This document shows, piece by piece, positions 20,021-29,114 of a stretch of DNA of 64,000 nt. The notes beneath the pieces were generated by a model. It was not told the origin of the DNA. It saw only the letters and a list, made by a program, of their open reading frames with translations, and searched no databases. A program made the translations under genes and the position numbers. The DNA comes from Betaproteobacteria bacterium (GTDB lineage: Bacteria > Pseudomonadota > Gammaproteobacteria > Burkholderiales > Rhodocyclaceae). Positions within the stretch are counted from its first letter, which is position 1. Every line of letters begins with the position of its first letter. The stretch spans positions 62,001 to 126,000 of the forward strand of contig JADIYD010000007.1 in assembly GCA_016705475.1 (NCBI GenBank), given 5' to 3'.

Positions 20021-20869
20021 TCAGCTCGCGCGCCGCTGCCGTGCCACCCCGGCGACCAGCCCTAGTCCGGCCAGCAGCATGGCCCACTGTTCGGGTTCCG
20101 GCACCGCGCTGATCGCCTGCACAGCGGCGACCTGGGCTTCCCAATAGGCAGGAAGGCCGTTCCACTCATTGTTGCGCACACTACGGTCGTTGACGTAGAT
20201 GTAGCCGAAGTTGTGGCTGGCGGCATAGGCCACCTGCTGTTCCATGACGCTTTTGTTGCCGTCGATGACCAGCATGCCGAAATGCTGGGCGCTGTATTTC
20301 GCCATGTAAGCCGGCGGGTTGAAGCTGGATAGATTGGTCGCCGGGTCTTCGTAGATGACCACGCTGTCGAACAGCGGAATGTAGTCTTCGATCGGGATCG
20401 TCCCTGGATTGGCCATCAGCGACAGGGCACTGTATTTCTCGTGGACGTAGTTTGTCAGATTCTTGTAGTAGGCAAGGCCGGCAGAGTCGGTGCTCGTCTC
20501 ATCAAAAAACAGCCCGTCGATCGGATACCAGGCAGCGTAATTGTCGATATCGGTTTGGACCGACGTCAGATTGCGCTTGCCCCAATCGGTGCTGACGTAA
20601 CCGAGCACCGTGCCACCAGCAGCCTTGAAACGGCCGATTACCTTGCCATAGTCGGCGTCGTAGGCGCTGCCAGCGCCTGAGTCGGGGTTGATGATCGCCG
20701 TGATCGAGACCTGACTGGCTGCCGCGGTGAGCCGTTGCCAGTCCGTGATGCCCTTGTCCTCCGGATAAAAGTAGGCGGGAACCAGCAGGCTGGGCGCGTT
20801 CTCTGCAGCGGCGAGCAGGCCCGGCGCGGTGCAGGCGACGAGCAGAATCAGGCGGGGAATCAAGTTCAT
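20021..20869 (-). CDS. Exported spherulation-4-like protein with PEP-CTERM sorting tail
   Basis: 282 residues from the ATG at 20869; a start 93 bases further up would put a non-hydrophobic leader before the signal peptide. The signal peptide is MNLIPRLILLVACTAPGLLAA. The body resembles the 'spherulation-specific family 4' proteins (LLVPAYFYPED, TAIINPDSGAGS, GYVSTDWGKR, GLFFDETSTD), a TIM-barrel group related to glycosidases. The C-terminus is a complete PEP-CTERM signal: VPEPEQWAMLLAGLGLVAG then RQRR. PEP-CTERM proteins are processed by exosortase and go to the cell surface or exopolysaccharide. The exosortase genes are outside this window. Confidence 0.85.
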   Translation of the reverse strand: MNLIPRLILLVACTAPGLLAAAENAPSLLVPAYFYPEDKGITDWQRLTAAASQVSITAIINPDSGAGSAYDADYGKVIGRFKAAGGTVLGYVSTDWGKRNLTSVQTDIDNYAAWYPIDGLFFDETSTDSAGLAYYKNLTNYVHEKYSALSLMANPGTIPIEDYIPLFDSVVIYEDPATNLSSFNPPAYMAKYSAQHFGMLVIDGNKSVMEQQVAYAASHNFGYIYVNDRSVRNNEWNGLPAYWEAQVAAVQAISAVPEPEQWAMLLAGLGLVAGVARQRRAS

Positions 20870-21098
20870 GCGGAAGCCTTTTGCTTCGGGACGATGGACG
20901 GAGTATAGCTTCGGCGTATGACATCCGTGTTGATAACTTCCGGCGTGGGTTGGCCCGGGCATTGAGTGAATGCCACGGGTAACCCGATAAATCGGCGACT
21001 CCTGAGACCTGATCCGAATTTAAATTCCGCGCCAGTGCTTGCAGCGCAAAGGACTTGCCGTCAAAATATGCAAAAAAAATATAATTAATGGGTTTTTC

Positions 21099-21914
21099 AT
21101 GGAACGAAATACGCGCTCCTCGCTGGCGGATGCAGTCGAACTGGCCGCAATTTTGCCCTGGCAGCTCGGGGGGGCGCTGGCGCTCCTTGCATACTGGATC
21201 CTCCGTGAGCTGAGTGCCCCGCTGCCGACGGGCAACGGTGACGGCATTACTCCGGGCGGTTTTTTGCAATATGGTATTCCCGGGTTGCTGCTGATGCTGG
21301 CGCTGCTTTCCTTCTATCGCACGCTTCAGGCAGATGGCAGCTCGATGGCGGGCGCCAGTAGTACGACCCCGGAGCCGTTGGAGCGCATCACTACCCAAGG
21401 CATCGAGACTCTGGTGGCCGAGGCTTTCCGTCGTGAAGGTTATCTGGTCATCGAGCGCAAGGGGGCTCAACGTCAGGGTTGCGTGGACCTCGACCTGATC
21501 ATGGGGCGCGACCGCTACCTGGTGCAGTGCAGCCGCTGGCAAGAGGAAGCGGTTGATGTCCGGGCCGTACGCGAGTTGTATGCCGCAATCAGCGTCGAAC
21601 GCGCAGCTGGCGGATTTATCGTGACGTCGGGCAAGTTTACCGATGAGGCCAGAAAAATGGCCCTGGGGCGTTCGATTCGTGTCGTCCCGGCAGATTCCTT
21701 GCCGCGTCAACTCAAGAAAATGTCAGCGTCGGATTCGGGGGAATTCACGGCGTCACCGACGCATTCTCGTCGCCACAATGACGCGGTGCCGCCGGCCTGC
21801 CCAAAGTGTGGCAAGGTGATGATGCCGCGGACCAAAAAGCAGGACGGCGTTTTCGTTCAGATTGATTGGGGTTGCACCAGTTTTCCGGCCTGTCAGGGCA
21901 GCCGGGAAATCTAG
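21099..21914 (+). CDS. Membrane-anchored Mrr-like restriction endonuclease-fold protein
   Basis: 271 residues from the ATG at 21099. Two transmembrane helices (about 20-37 and 58-78), then an Mrr_cat-type domain (about 100-215: EPLERITTQGIETLVAEAFRREGYLV, GCVDLDLIM, YLVQCSRW, AVRELYAAI, GGFIVTSGKFTDEARKMA) and a C-terminal topoisomerase-type zinc ribbon (CPKCGKVMMPR...CTSFPAC). In active Mrr-like nucleases the third motif is QxK; here the sequence is QCS, so the catalytic lysine is replaced by serine. The preceding aspartate (VDLDL) is kept. It may be an inactive DNA-binding derivative. No ribosome site is obvious. Confidence 0.7.
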   Translation: MERNTRSSLADAVELAAILPWQLGGALALLAYWILRELSAPLPTGNGDGITPGGFLQYGIPGLLLMLALLSFYRTLQADGSSMAGASSTTPEPLERITTQGIETLVAEAFRREGYLVIERKGAQRQGCVDLDLIMGRDRYLVQCSRWQEEAVDVRAVRELYAAISVERAAGGFIVTSGKFTDEARKMALGRSIRVVPADSLPRQLKKMSASDSGEFTASPTHSRRHNDAVPPACPKCGKVMMPRTKKQDGVFVQIDWGCTSFPACQGSREI

Positions 21915-21966
21915 AATCAGCGGCGCGAAACCGTTTTCTGGCGTCTTCTTTTTCGACGTTTGCCGC

Positions 21967-22002
21967 TTTCAATTTGAGCCCTTTTTCCCGGTTGACCGTG
22001 GG
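21967..22002 (+). repeat. GGTTGACCG dispersed repeat, copy 2
   Basis: TTTCAATTTGAGCCC, five T, CCCGGTTGACCGTGGG, same orientation as copy 1 and differing from it at about seven positions. It lies in the gap between the Mrr-like gene and the MFS transporter. Confidence 0.8.
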
Positions 22003-22059
22003 TGCCGCTGAGTCGCGATGGCGCCTCGCCAAACCTGCTAATATTGTTGCCTCGCTGCA

Positions 22060-23289
22060 ATGCAACAATCAAAAACGACAATGGCCCCCCCAACAGATCG
22101 CATGAGCCCCGAGGAACGCCGCGCCGGCGCCTCCCTTGCCTCCATTTTCGCCCTGCGCATGCTCGGGCTGTTCCTCATCCTGCCCGTATTTTCGGTCTAT
22201 GCGAAGACCTTGCCCGGCGGTGACGACCTGGCAATGGTTGGTTTCGCGCTCGGCGCCTACGGCCTTACGCAGGCTTTCTTCCAGATTCCCTATGGCATCG
22301 CCTCCGATATTTTCGGGCGCAAGCAGGTCATCGTCGTCGGCCTGCTCGTTTTCGCGTTGGGTAGTTTCGTCGCTGCCTGGGCGCCGGACATGACCTGGGT
22401 CATCATCGGTCGCGTGTTGCAGGGCGCCGGGGCGATTTCGGCCGCCGTGACGGCGCTGGCCGCCGATCTGACCCGCGAGGAGCACCGGACCAAGGTCATG
22501 GCCATGATCGGCTCGTCAATCGGTCTCGTTTTTGCGCTGTCGCTGGTCGGTGCGCCGATTCTCTACGGCTGGATCGGCATGGCCGGCCTGTTCATCATGA
22601 CCGGCGTACTGGCGCTGGCCGCCATCATCCTGCTGCTCAAGGGGGTGCCGCCGGCACCGCCGCCGCACGGCCATGAAAAGCTGCCATTGCGTCGCGTGGT
22701 CATGGACCCAGACCTGATCCGCCTGAATATTGGTATTTTCGTTCTGCACGTCGTGCAGATGGCCATGTTCGTCGTTCTACCCCACGCGCTGGTCAATCAT
22801 GGCGGCCTGGAAGCAGCAGCGCACTGGAAAGTCTATCTGCCGGCTGTGCTGCTTTCGTTTGCCATCATGGTTCCGGCCATTATCGCCGCTGAGCGCAAGG
22901 ACAAGATGCGGCCGATCTTCCTGGCGGCGGTGGCGCTCCTCGTCGTTGTCCAGTCCGGCCTGCTCCTCTACAGCCAAAGCCTGTGGGCGCTGGCTCTGTG
23001 GCTGGTGCTTTTCTTCATTGCCTTCAACGTGCTTGAAGCGACGCTGCCTTCGCTGGTTTCGCGCACAGCCCCGCCTTCAGCCAAGGGTGCGGCGCTCGGG
23101 GTGTACAACACGACGCAGGCGATGGGGCTGTTCGTTGGTGGCGCCGTAGGTGGCTACGTCGCCCAGAATTTCGGCGATAATGCCGTTTTTGCCGCATGCA
23201 CCGGTCTGGTTCTGGTCTGGCTGGTGGTGGCGAACTCGATGAATTTTCCGCAACGGCGCGTGACTGCCGCTGCGACACAAACTGTTTAG
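22060..23289 (+). CDS. MFS transporter (YajR-like)
   Basis: 409 residues, twelve predicted membrane helices. The family motif A after helix 2 reads YGIASDIFGRKQVI, and RVLQGAGAISAA is motif B. Several ATGs (22060, 22081, 22102) could start it, none with a clear ribosome site; homologues usually begin at the equivalent of MSPEERRAGASL (22102). The substrate is unknown. It lacks the C-terminal ferredoxin-like domain of YajR. Location between uvrA and ssb is conserved in related bacteria. The ssb gene starts ten bases after its stop. Confidence 0.85.
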   Translation: MQQSKTTMAPPTDRMSPEERRAGASLASIFALRMLGLFLILPVFSVYAKTLPGGDDLAMVGFALGAYGLTQAFFQIPYGIASDIFGRKQVIVVGLLVFALGSFVAAWAPDMTWVIIGRVLQGAGAISAAVTALAADLTREEHRTKVMAMIGSSIGLVFALSLVGAPILYGWIGMAGLFIMTGVLALAAIILLLKGVPPAPPPHGHEKLPLRRVVMDPDLIRLNIGIFVLHVVQMAMFVVLPHALVNHGGLEAAAHWKVYLPAVLLSFAIMVPAIIAAERKDKMRPIFLAAVALLVVVQSGLLLYSQSLWALALWLVLFFIAFNVLEATLPSLVSRTAPPSAKGAALGVYNTTQAMGLFVGGAVGGYVAQNFGDNAVFAACTGLVLVWLVVANSMNFPQRRVTAAATQTV

Positions 23290-23299
23290 GGGACAATTA

Positions 23300-23761
23300 A
23301 TGGCATCGGTTAACAAGGCAATCATCGTCGGCAATTTGGGCAAGGACCCGGAAGTTCGTTACACGGCGAGCGGCGAAGCGATGTGCAACATCACGGTCGC
23401 GACCAGTGAAAACTGGAAGGACAAGGCGACCGGCGAGAAGAAGGAACTGACCGAGTGGCACCGCATTTCCTTCTTCGGCAAGCTGGCCGAGATCTGTGGT
23501 CAGTATCTGAAAAAAGGCTCGCAAGTTTATGTCGAGGGCAGCATCCGTACCCGCAAATGGACCGACAAGGATGGCCAGGAGCGCTACACGACGGAAATTC
23601 GTGGTGACGAAATGAAAATGCTCGGTTCACGTCAGGGCATGGGTGCACCGGCCGGCGGCGGTGGTGGCTACGACAGCGAGCCGACCGATTATGCGCCGGC
23701 CCCCGCCAAGGCCAAGCCGAAGCCGTCATTTGACGACCTGGGCGACGATATCCCGTTCTAA
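23300..23761 (+). CDS. ssb: Single-stranded DNA-binding protein
   Basis: 153 residues. OB fold MASVNKAIIVGNLGKDPEVRY through residue 110, a Gly/Pro/Ala linker, and the acidic C-terminal tip DDDIPF-type ending (FDDLGDDIPF) that docks RecQ, PriA, topoisomerases and the chi subunit of DNA polymerase III. GGGGAC upstream is the ribosome site. Intact. Confidence 0.98.
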   Translation: MASVNKAIIVGNLGKDPEVRYTASGEAMCNITVATSENWKDKATGEKKELTEWHRISFFGKLAEICGQYLKKGSQVYVEGSIRTRKWTDKDGQERYTTEIRGDEMKMLGSRQGMGAPAGGGGGYDSEPTDYAPAPAKAKPKPSFDDLGDDIPF

Positions 23762-23828
23762 AGTACGGCATTGCTGGCGCCGCAACGTTTCGCGGCGCAC
23801 TTCATTTTTCGTCCAGAGGTAAATCTGC

Positions 23829-24677
23829 ATGGCCAGCTCAGTCACCTTCAAGATTCTTGAGGACATCGCCCGGGATCTTTCCGGCAATGAAATCACTTTT
23901 CCGACTTTCCTCGACATCACCTTTCAGGTGCGTGCGGCGCTGAAGGATCCGAATCTGAGCGTCGAACAGCTGGCCAAGCTGGTCGGTGCCGAGCCGCTGA
24001 TGAGCGCCAAGATTATCCGCATGGCCAATTCGGTGGCGATGAACCCGAGTGGCCGCGAAGTGGCCGACGTCAAGAGCGCGATTGTCCGGGTTGGCATGGA
24101 AGCGGTGCGAACCGTGTCGTTTGCCGTGGCCATGGAGCAACTACTCAAATCGAAGCAGATGCAGCCTTTTGAGGATCTTTCCCACCGTTTGTGGGAGCAC
24201 ACCTCGCATGTGGCGGCGCTGTGCCGCGTGCTCGCCCGCAAGAAGGCGCGCATCAATGGCGACGAGGCAATGTTCGCCGGCCTGGTGCATGATCTCGGCG
24301 TCTTCTACCTCATGTCGCGCGCTGCCAATTTCCCGGAACTGGCCAATGACAAGGTTGAGTTGCATGGCCTGCTGGTCGGCTGGCACGACAATATCGGTCA
24401 CGCCCTGCTGTCAGCCATGGGCTTGCCGGAATCGGTGCTCGAAGCAGTCAGGGATCACGAAACCGAGCGTGAAATCATGGCCATCGACAACCTCTCCAAT
24501 GTGCTTTTCATCGCCAACAAGATCGCCAATCGCACTGCCAGCTGGCGCGACAAGGAACTGGACGGCGAGATCGATACGACGATTCTCGATACGCTTTTCG
24601 ACGCGGATGCACTGGCCGAAATCGTCGAGGAGTCCGAAGAGGAAGTGCATTCGCTGAAGGCGGCGCTCGGGGGCTAG
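23829..24677 (+). CDS. HDOD-domain protein
   Basis: 282 residues. The HDOD core (about 20-215) shows FPTFLDITFQVRAAL, VGAEPLMSAKIIRMANSV and FAGLVHDLGVFYLM with an HD pair at HDLG. HDOD domains are HD-related but often non-catalytic and act in bacterial signalling, commonly with c-di-GMP proteins and motility. Alone in its transcription unit, with AGAGG at the ribosome site. No effector domain is attached. Confidence 0.85.
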   Translation: MASSVTFKILEDIARDLSGNEITFPTFLDITFQVRAALKDPNLSVEQLAKLVGAEPLMSAKIIRMANSVAMNPSGREVADVKSAIVRVGMEAVRTVSFAVAMEQLLKSKQMQPFEDLSHRLWEHTSHVAALCRVLARKKARINGDEAMFAGLVHDLGVFYLMSRAANFPELANDKVELHGLLVGWHDNIGHALLSAMGLPESVLEAVRDHETEREIMAIDNLSNVLFIANKIANRTASWRDKELDGEIDTTILDTLFDADALAEIVEESEEEVHSLKAALGG

Positions 24678-24736
24678 ACGCCTGGGTATCTCGCCGGCTG
24701 GGTGGTAGGTTCTTGAATCGGCGTGGGGCAGGCTTG

Positions 24737-26625
24737 ATGGGCAGCAACCAGGATGTGGATATGACCGGCCAGCGCTTTGCCGCGCTGGCTCTGGCCGCCC
24801 TTGGCGTGGTCTATGGCGACATCGGAACCAGCCCGCTTTACGCGGTCAAGGAAGTCTTCGCCGGCAATCATCCGATCCCGGTCACCGTCGGTAACATTTA
24901 CGGCAGCCTGTCGCTCTTCTTCTGGGCGTTGGTTATCGTCGTCTCGATCAAGTACGTCTGCTTCATCATGCGCGCCGACAACCGCGGCGAGGGCGGCATC
25001 ATGGCGCTCATCGCCCTGGCCCTGCGCACGGCGCAGGACAAGCCGAAGCAGACCCGGCTGATCATGATTTTCGGCGTGCTTGGGGCGGCCATGTTCTACG
25101 GTGACGGCATGGTGACGCCGGCCATTTCCGTGCTTTCCGCCGTCGAGGGCTTGGAGGTCATCACACCGGCCTTCAAGTCCTTCGTCATCCCGATCACGAT
25201 GGTCGTCCTTTTGGTCTGTTCTTCGTGCAACGGAGCGGTACGGCGAAGGTCGGCGCCTTTTTCGGGCCGGTCATGGTGCTGTGGTTCACCGTGCTGGCGC
25301 TGCTCGGGCTGCACAATATCGTCGCGCATCCGGACATCCTGATGGCGATCAACCCGGTTTATGGCATCGAATTCCTGCTCGACAACAAGGCCATGTCGCT
25401 CATCGCCATGGGTAACGTCGTGCTCGCCGTGACCGGGGCCGAGGCGCTCTACGCCGACATGGGCCACTTCGGCCGCAAACCGATCTCCCGCGCCTGGTTT
25501 GCCTTCGTGCTGCCGGCGCTGGTTCTCAATTATTTCGGTCAGGGCGCGTTGATCCTTGCCGAGCCGGAGGCCGCCAAGAATCCCTTCTTCCTCTCGGCGC
25601 CCGACTGGGCGCTGATCCCGCTCGTCGCGCTGGCCACCATGGCGACCGTGATCGCCTCGCAGGCCGTCATTTCCGGCGCCTTTTCGGTGACGCGCCAGGC
25701 CATGCAGCTCGGCTTCGTGCCGCGCATGGAGGTGCAGCATACGTCGGACAAGGAGCAGGGCCAGATCTACCTGCCGGCAGTCAACTGGGGACTGATGGTC
25801 GCCGTGATGATTCTCGTCCTTGGCTTCAAATCCTCGAACAATCTGGCCGCGGCCTACGGCATCGCCGTGACCGGCGACATGGTGATCACTTCCATCCTCG
25901 CTACCGTCGTCGTCGCCAAGGTCTGGAAATGGGGCTGGCTCAAGGCCGGTCTGCTCTTTTCCTGCTTCCTCTCGGTCGAGCTTGTCTTCCTTGCCGCCAA
26001 CATCCTCAAGATTCCCGATGGCGGCTGGTTCCCGCTCCTCGCCGGGATGGCTATCTTCATCGTCATGATGACCTGGAAACGAGGCCGCCAATTACTTTCC
26101 GAGCGGCTCAAGGGCGAACGACTCGAACTATCGATGTTCCTCGATTCACTCGGTTCGTCGATGCCGACCCGCGTCGCCGGCACCTCGATCTTTCTCAACG
26201 CCGACACCAAGGGCGTTCCGCATGCGCTGCTGCACAACCTGATGCATAACAAGGTGCTGCACGAGCGCGTCGTGCTGGTCTCGGTGCAGTTCTTTGATGT
26301 CCCTTATGTCCCGGACATCGATCGCGTTGAAGTGCACCAACTCAAGGAAAATTTCTGGAGCGTGGTCATTCACTATGGTTTCATGGACGACCCCAATGTG
26401 CCTGGTGCGCTTGATCGTTGTGCCGTCTTCGGCCTGGACTTCAGCCCCTTGGAGACCTCCTACTTCATCGGCCGCGAAACGCTGATACCCAGGCTTGGCT
26501 CGGAAATGGCGTTCTGGCGGGAGAAAATTTTCGTCGCCATGTTCCGCAATGCGGGGTCGGCGACGGCCTACTTCAAGATTCCGAGTAACCGGGTTGTCGA
26601 GCTTGGGACGCAAGTGGTGTTGTAG
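24737..26625 (+). CDS. kup: Kup-family potassium uptake protein (one-base frameshift)
   Basis: The N-terminal part (24737 on) shows GVVYGDIGTSPLYAV, the Kup hallmark, and FYGDGMVTPAISVLSAVEG. The frame then breaks at a GG pair (25213-25214). Adding one G gives VVLLGLFFVQRSGTAKVG and rejoins the downstream frame, which runs to 26625 with about twelve helices and the cytoplasmic tail. The corrected protein is 629 residues, the family length. Kup moves K+ with H+ and matters at low pH or high osmolarity. I take the break as a missing homopolymer base; if real, the gene is inactive. Confidence 0.88.
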
Positions 26626-26641
26626 GCTTTTTGTCCACTGG

Positions 26642-26668
26642 GGTTTCCGTGCCTCAAGCACGGAAACC
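26642..26668. terminator. Stem-loop between convergent kup and DUF3422 genes
   Basis: GGTTTCCGTGC and GCACGGAAACC are exact 11-bp complements around the loop CTCAA. There is no T run on either side, so it may be an RNA-stabilising or bidirectional stem rather than a classical terminator. Confidence 0.55.
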
Positions 26669-26725
26669 AGCGCTTGAAAAACGACTTGCGCCGCAGCCTC
26701 AGAGAACAGGCTTCTTGTTGCGGCC

Positions 26726-28061
26726 TCAGCCGCGCCACTTTCCTCTGCCGCCAGTTTCTTCCGCATCCGCCTCGTCCCCCAGGGCCAGTAGCCCGGCGAT
26801 GATCGGGATTGAAATTGCCGTGATCACGTCGGTGTTGAGGTGGTGCAAATCCTTCGTGCCCCTTGGCCAGGTATTGCACCAACTGCGAGCCGTAGTAGGT
26901 CAGGACGACGACGGAGAGGCCTTCGACGGTTTCCTGCAGGCGCAGTTGGAGCTTGGCGCGGCTGTTCATCTGGCCGAGCAGCTCCTGGTTCTGGCGTTCA
27001 AGCTCGAGGTCGACGCGGGTGCGCAACAGCTGGCTGTTGCGCGCAACGCGGGCGGAGAGCTCTTCCTGCCGGCGGCTGATCGCTTCGCAGGTGTTCATGG
27101 CGGGCATAAGGCGGCGCTGCATGAATTCGAAGAAGGTCGGCAGGCCAGAAATGCGGGTTTCGCGCAGTTCTTCGATGCGCTGCATGACCAGCCCGTGATA
27201 GGCGCGTGAGGCGCCAAAGCGGAAGGTGGTGCGGGCGACGGAGTGTTCGACGTCGGCAGCAAGGGCTGACAGGATGCCGAGCACCTCACGTTCGTCGGCC
27301 GGCGACTTGGCTTGGCCAATGCGGTCCATCATGTCGGCCAGCTGTTTTTCGCCGGTGTACAGCCAGCGGCCGACTTCCTTGGCGACGGGCAGGCCGAGCA
27401 GGGCCATCATGCGGTAGGTCTCGATTTCGCACAGGCGCTGCACGGTGCGGCCGGTCTGGCGCTGGGTCATGCTGTCATTGAGAACAAGAAAGCGCGAGAA
27501 GCCGTTGTCGATCTTGAAGTCGGTAAATATCCAGGCTGTGTTGTCAGCGACTCTGGCGGCGACCATGGTGCGGCCATTCGGGGTCAGGCTGGCAAGCACC
27601 GAGTCCGGGCTGATTTCGCTGGTCGACCGCAGCTCGACGTGGGTCGCAACAATCAGTTTGCCGGGAATGCCGGCAATCCACTTGGGAAGGACGGCGTCGA
27701 AGGCGGTGACGTCCGGATGCAGTTCCTCGCCGGTCGCCAGTGGCCGGAAGAAGGTGTAGCTGGAGAATTCGGTATGCAGCTCCCAGCGCATGCGAAAGGC
27801 GCCGGTGTCGATCATCATGTGCGAGTCAGAACTGTCGATCGAATTGCAAACGTGGCCCTGACAGAGCTTGCTGAGGTTCTCGCGGGCGGCCGGCGCTTTC
27901 TCGGTGCTGTGCTTGAAAACCAGATGCGAGACGAGCACAGCCCCGACCAGCGGAACGGGCGGCCGGGCGTGGAACTCGTTGTTCAGGCGCTGGCGGAGCG
28001 GGTGCTCCTGCAGCTCGGAAAGCATCAGGCGGGGGTGCATGGTCGGTTTTGTCGCGGTCAT
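26726..28061 (-). CDS. DUF3422 membrane protein (one-base frameshift)
   Basis: A DUF3422 family protein beginning MHPRLMLSELQEHPLRQRLNNEFHARP after a short leader. The body contains coiled-coil stretches (about 300-390, many Arg/Glu and Gln) and the C-terminus has two hydrophobic segments. The frame is broken by an extra C in CCCC (26859-26862): removing it turns a basic nonsense tail into NTDVITAISIPIIAGLLALG and a stop at 26726, giving 444 residues, close to other DUF3422 proteins. Function is unknown. It ends convergently with kup. Confidence 0.8.
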
Positions 28062-28094
28062 TGTTGCGGTGCAGCAGATTGTAGCTCAGGCAAT

Positions 28095-29043
28095 TCAGGA
28101 TGCGGTGCGTGCGGTCAGATAGCGGCCGAATTCCTTTTCTAGGCCGGGTGCCGCCTGTTCCAGCAGGAACCCGCGGAAACGCTGGCCGGCTGGCAGAAGG
28201 CGCTTGCTGTTCATGTGCACGACATACCAGGTGCGCTCGATCGGCGTGCCGATTACATCAAGGATGCTGACCTCGGCCGTCTTCAATTCGAGCGGCAGGG
28301 TGTGCAGCGAGATCAGCGCGATGCCCATGCCAGCCATCACCGCCTGCTTGATCGTCTCGTTGCTGCCCATGCTGATTGTCTTGGTTGGCGTGAATAGATG
28401 ATTCTTGAACATTTCCTCGGCGACGCGCCGCGAACCGGAGCCTTCCTCGCGGAGCAAAAGGTTTCGTGCCGGAGCTCATGCAGGTCGAAGCGGCGGGCGT
28501 CGCGCAGCGGGGTGATCGGACGGGCCGATCAGCACGTAGGGATGGCTGGCCATCGGCTCGGCGTGGGCATCGATCTCGACCGGGATGCGACCCATCACGG
28601 CGAGGTCGATGGCGTTGTCCTGCAGTTTCTGCAACAGGCTTTCGCGGTTGCCGACAGAGAACTGCACCTCGATGCCGGGATGCGCCTGCGAGAACTGGGC
28701 GAGCAGGCGGGGCATGAAATACTTGGCCGTGCTGACCAGTCCGACCGACAACTGGCCTGTTTCGCCACCGAGCAGACCCTGCAGGTTGGCCTCGGCGTCC
28801 TTGATTTCACCGAGCACGCGTAGCGCGTGATGCACCAGCAGATCGCCGGCATCGGTCAGCGCCACGCCACGCCCCATGCGCTCGAACAGCGGCAGGCCGA
28901 CGTTGTCTTCGAGCTGCTTGAGCTGCATCGAGACCGCCGGCGGCGTCAGGTGCAGTTCCTCGGCAGCGCGCGTAGCTCAGGTGGCGGGCGGCGACGACGA
29001 AAATCTGCAGCTGGCGGAGCGTCAGGGTGCGAACGAAGTTCAT
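28095..29043 (-). CDS. cbbR: CbbR-type LysR regulator (three small indels)
   Basis: The N-terminal HTH is TLRQLQIFVVAARHLSYAR then AAEELHLTPPAVSMQLKQLED. The effector domain contains GSNETIKQAVMAGMGIALISLHT, a string characteristic of CbbR. Three breaks interrupt it: a lost GC pair in GCGCGCG (28966-28972), an extra G in GGGG (28509-28512) and a missing A in AAAA (28456-28459). Undoing all three gives one 316-residue protein, the usual CbbR length. It follows cbbO on the same strand, rather than diverging from cbbM as in many autotrophs. It would sense metabolites such as RuBP or NADPH and activate the cbb operon. Confidence 0.85.
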
Positions 29044-29114
29044 GTTTGCCTGAATGGTCGAGAGGTTGGCTTCAGCGTTTTACTGACTTTAGAAGGCGGC
29101 GCGGTCGGCGTCAA

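Noticed and set aside
20902..20907. TATACT -10 box upstream of the PEP-CTERM gene
   Set aside because: No -35 partner at a fitting distance; left out of the features.
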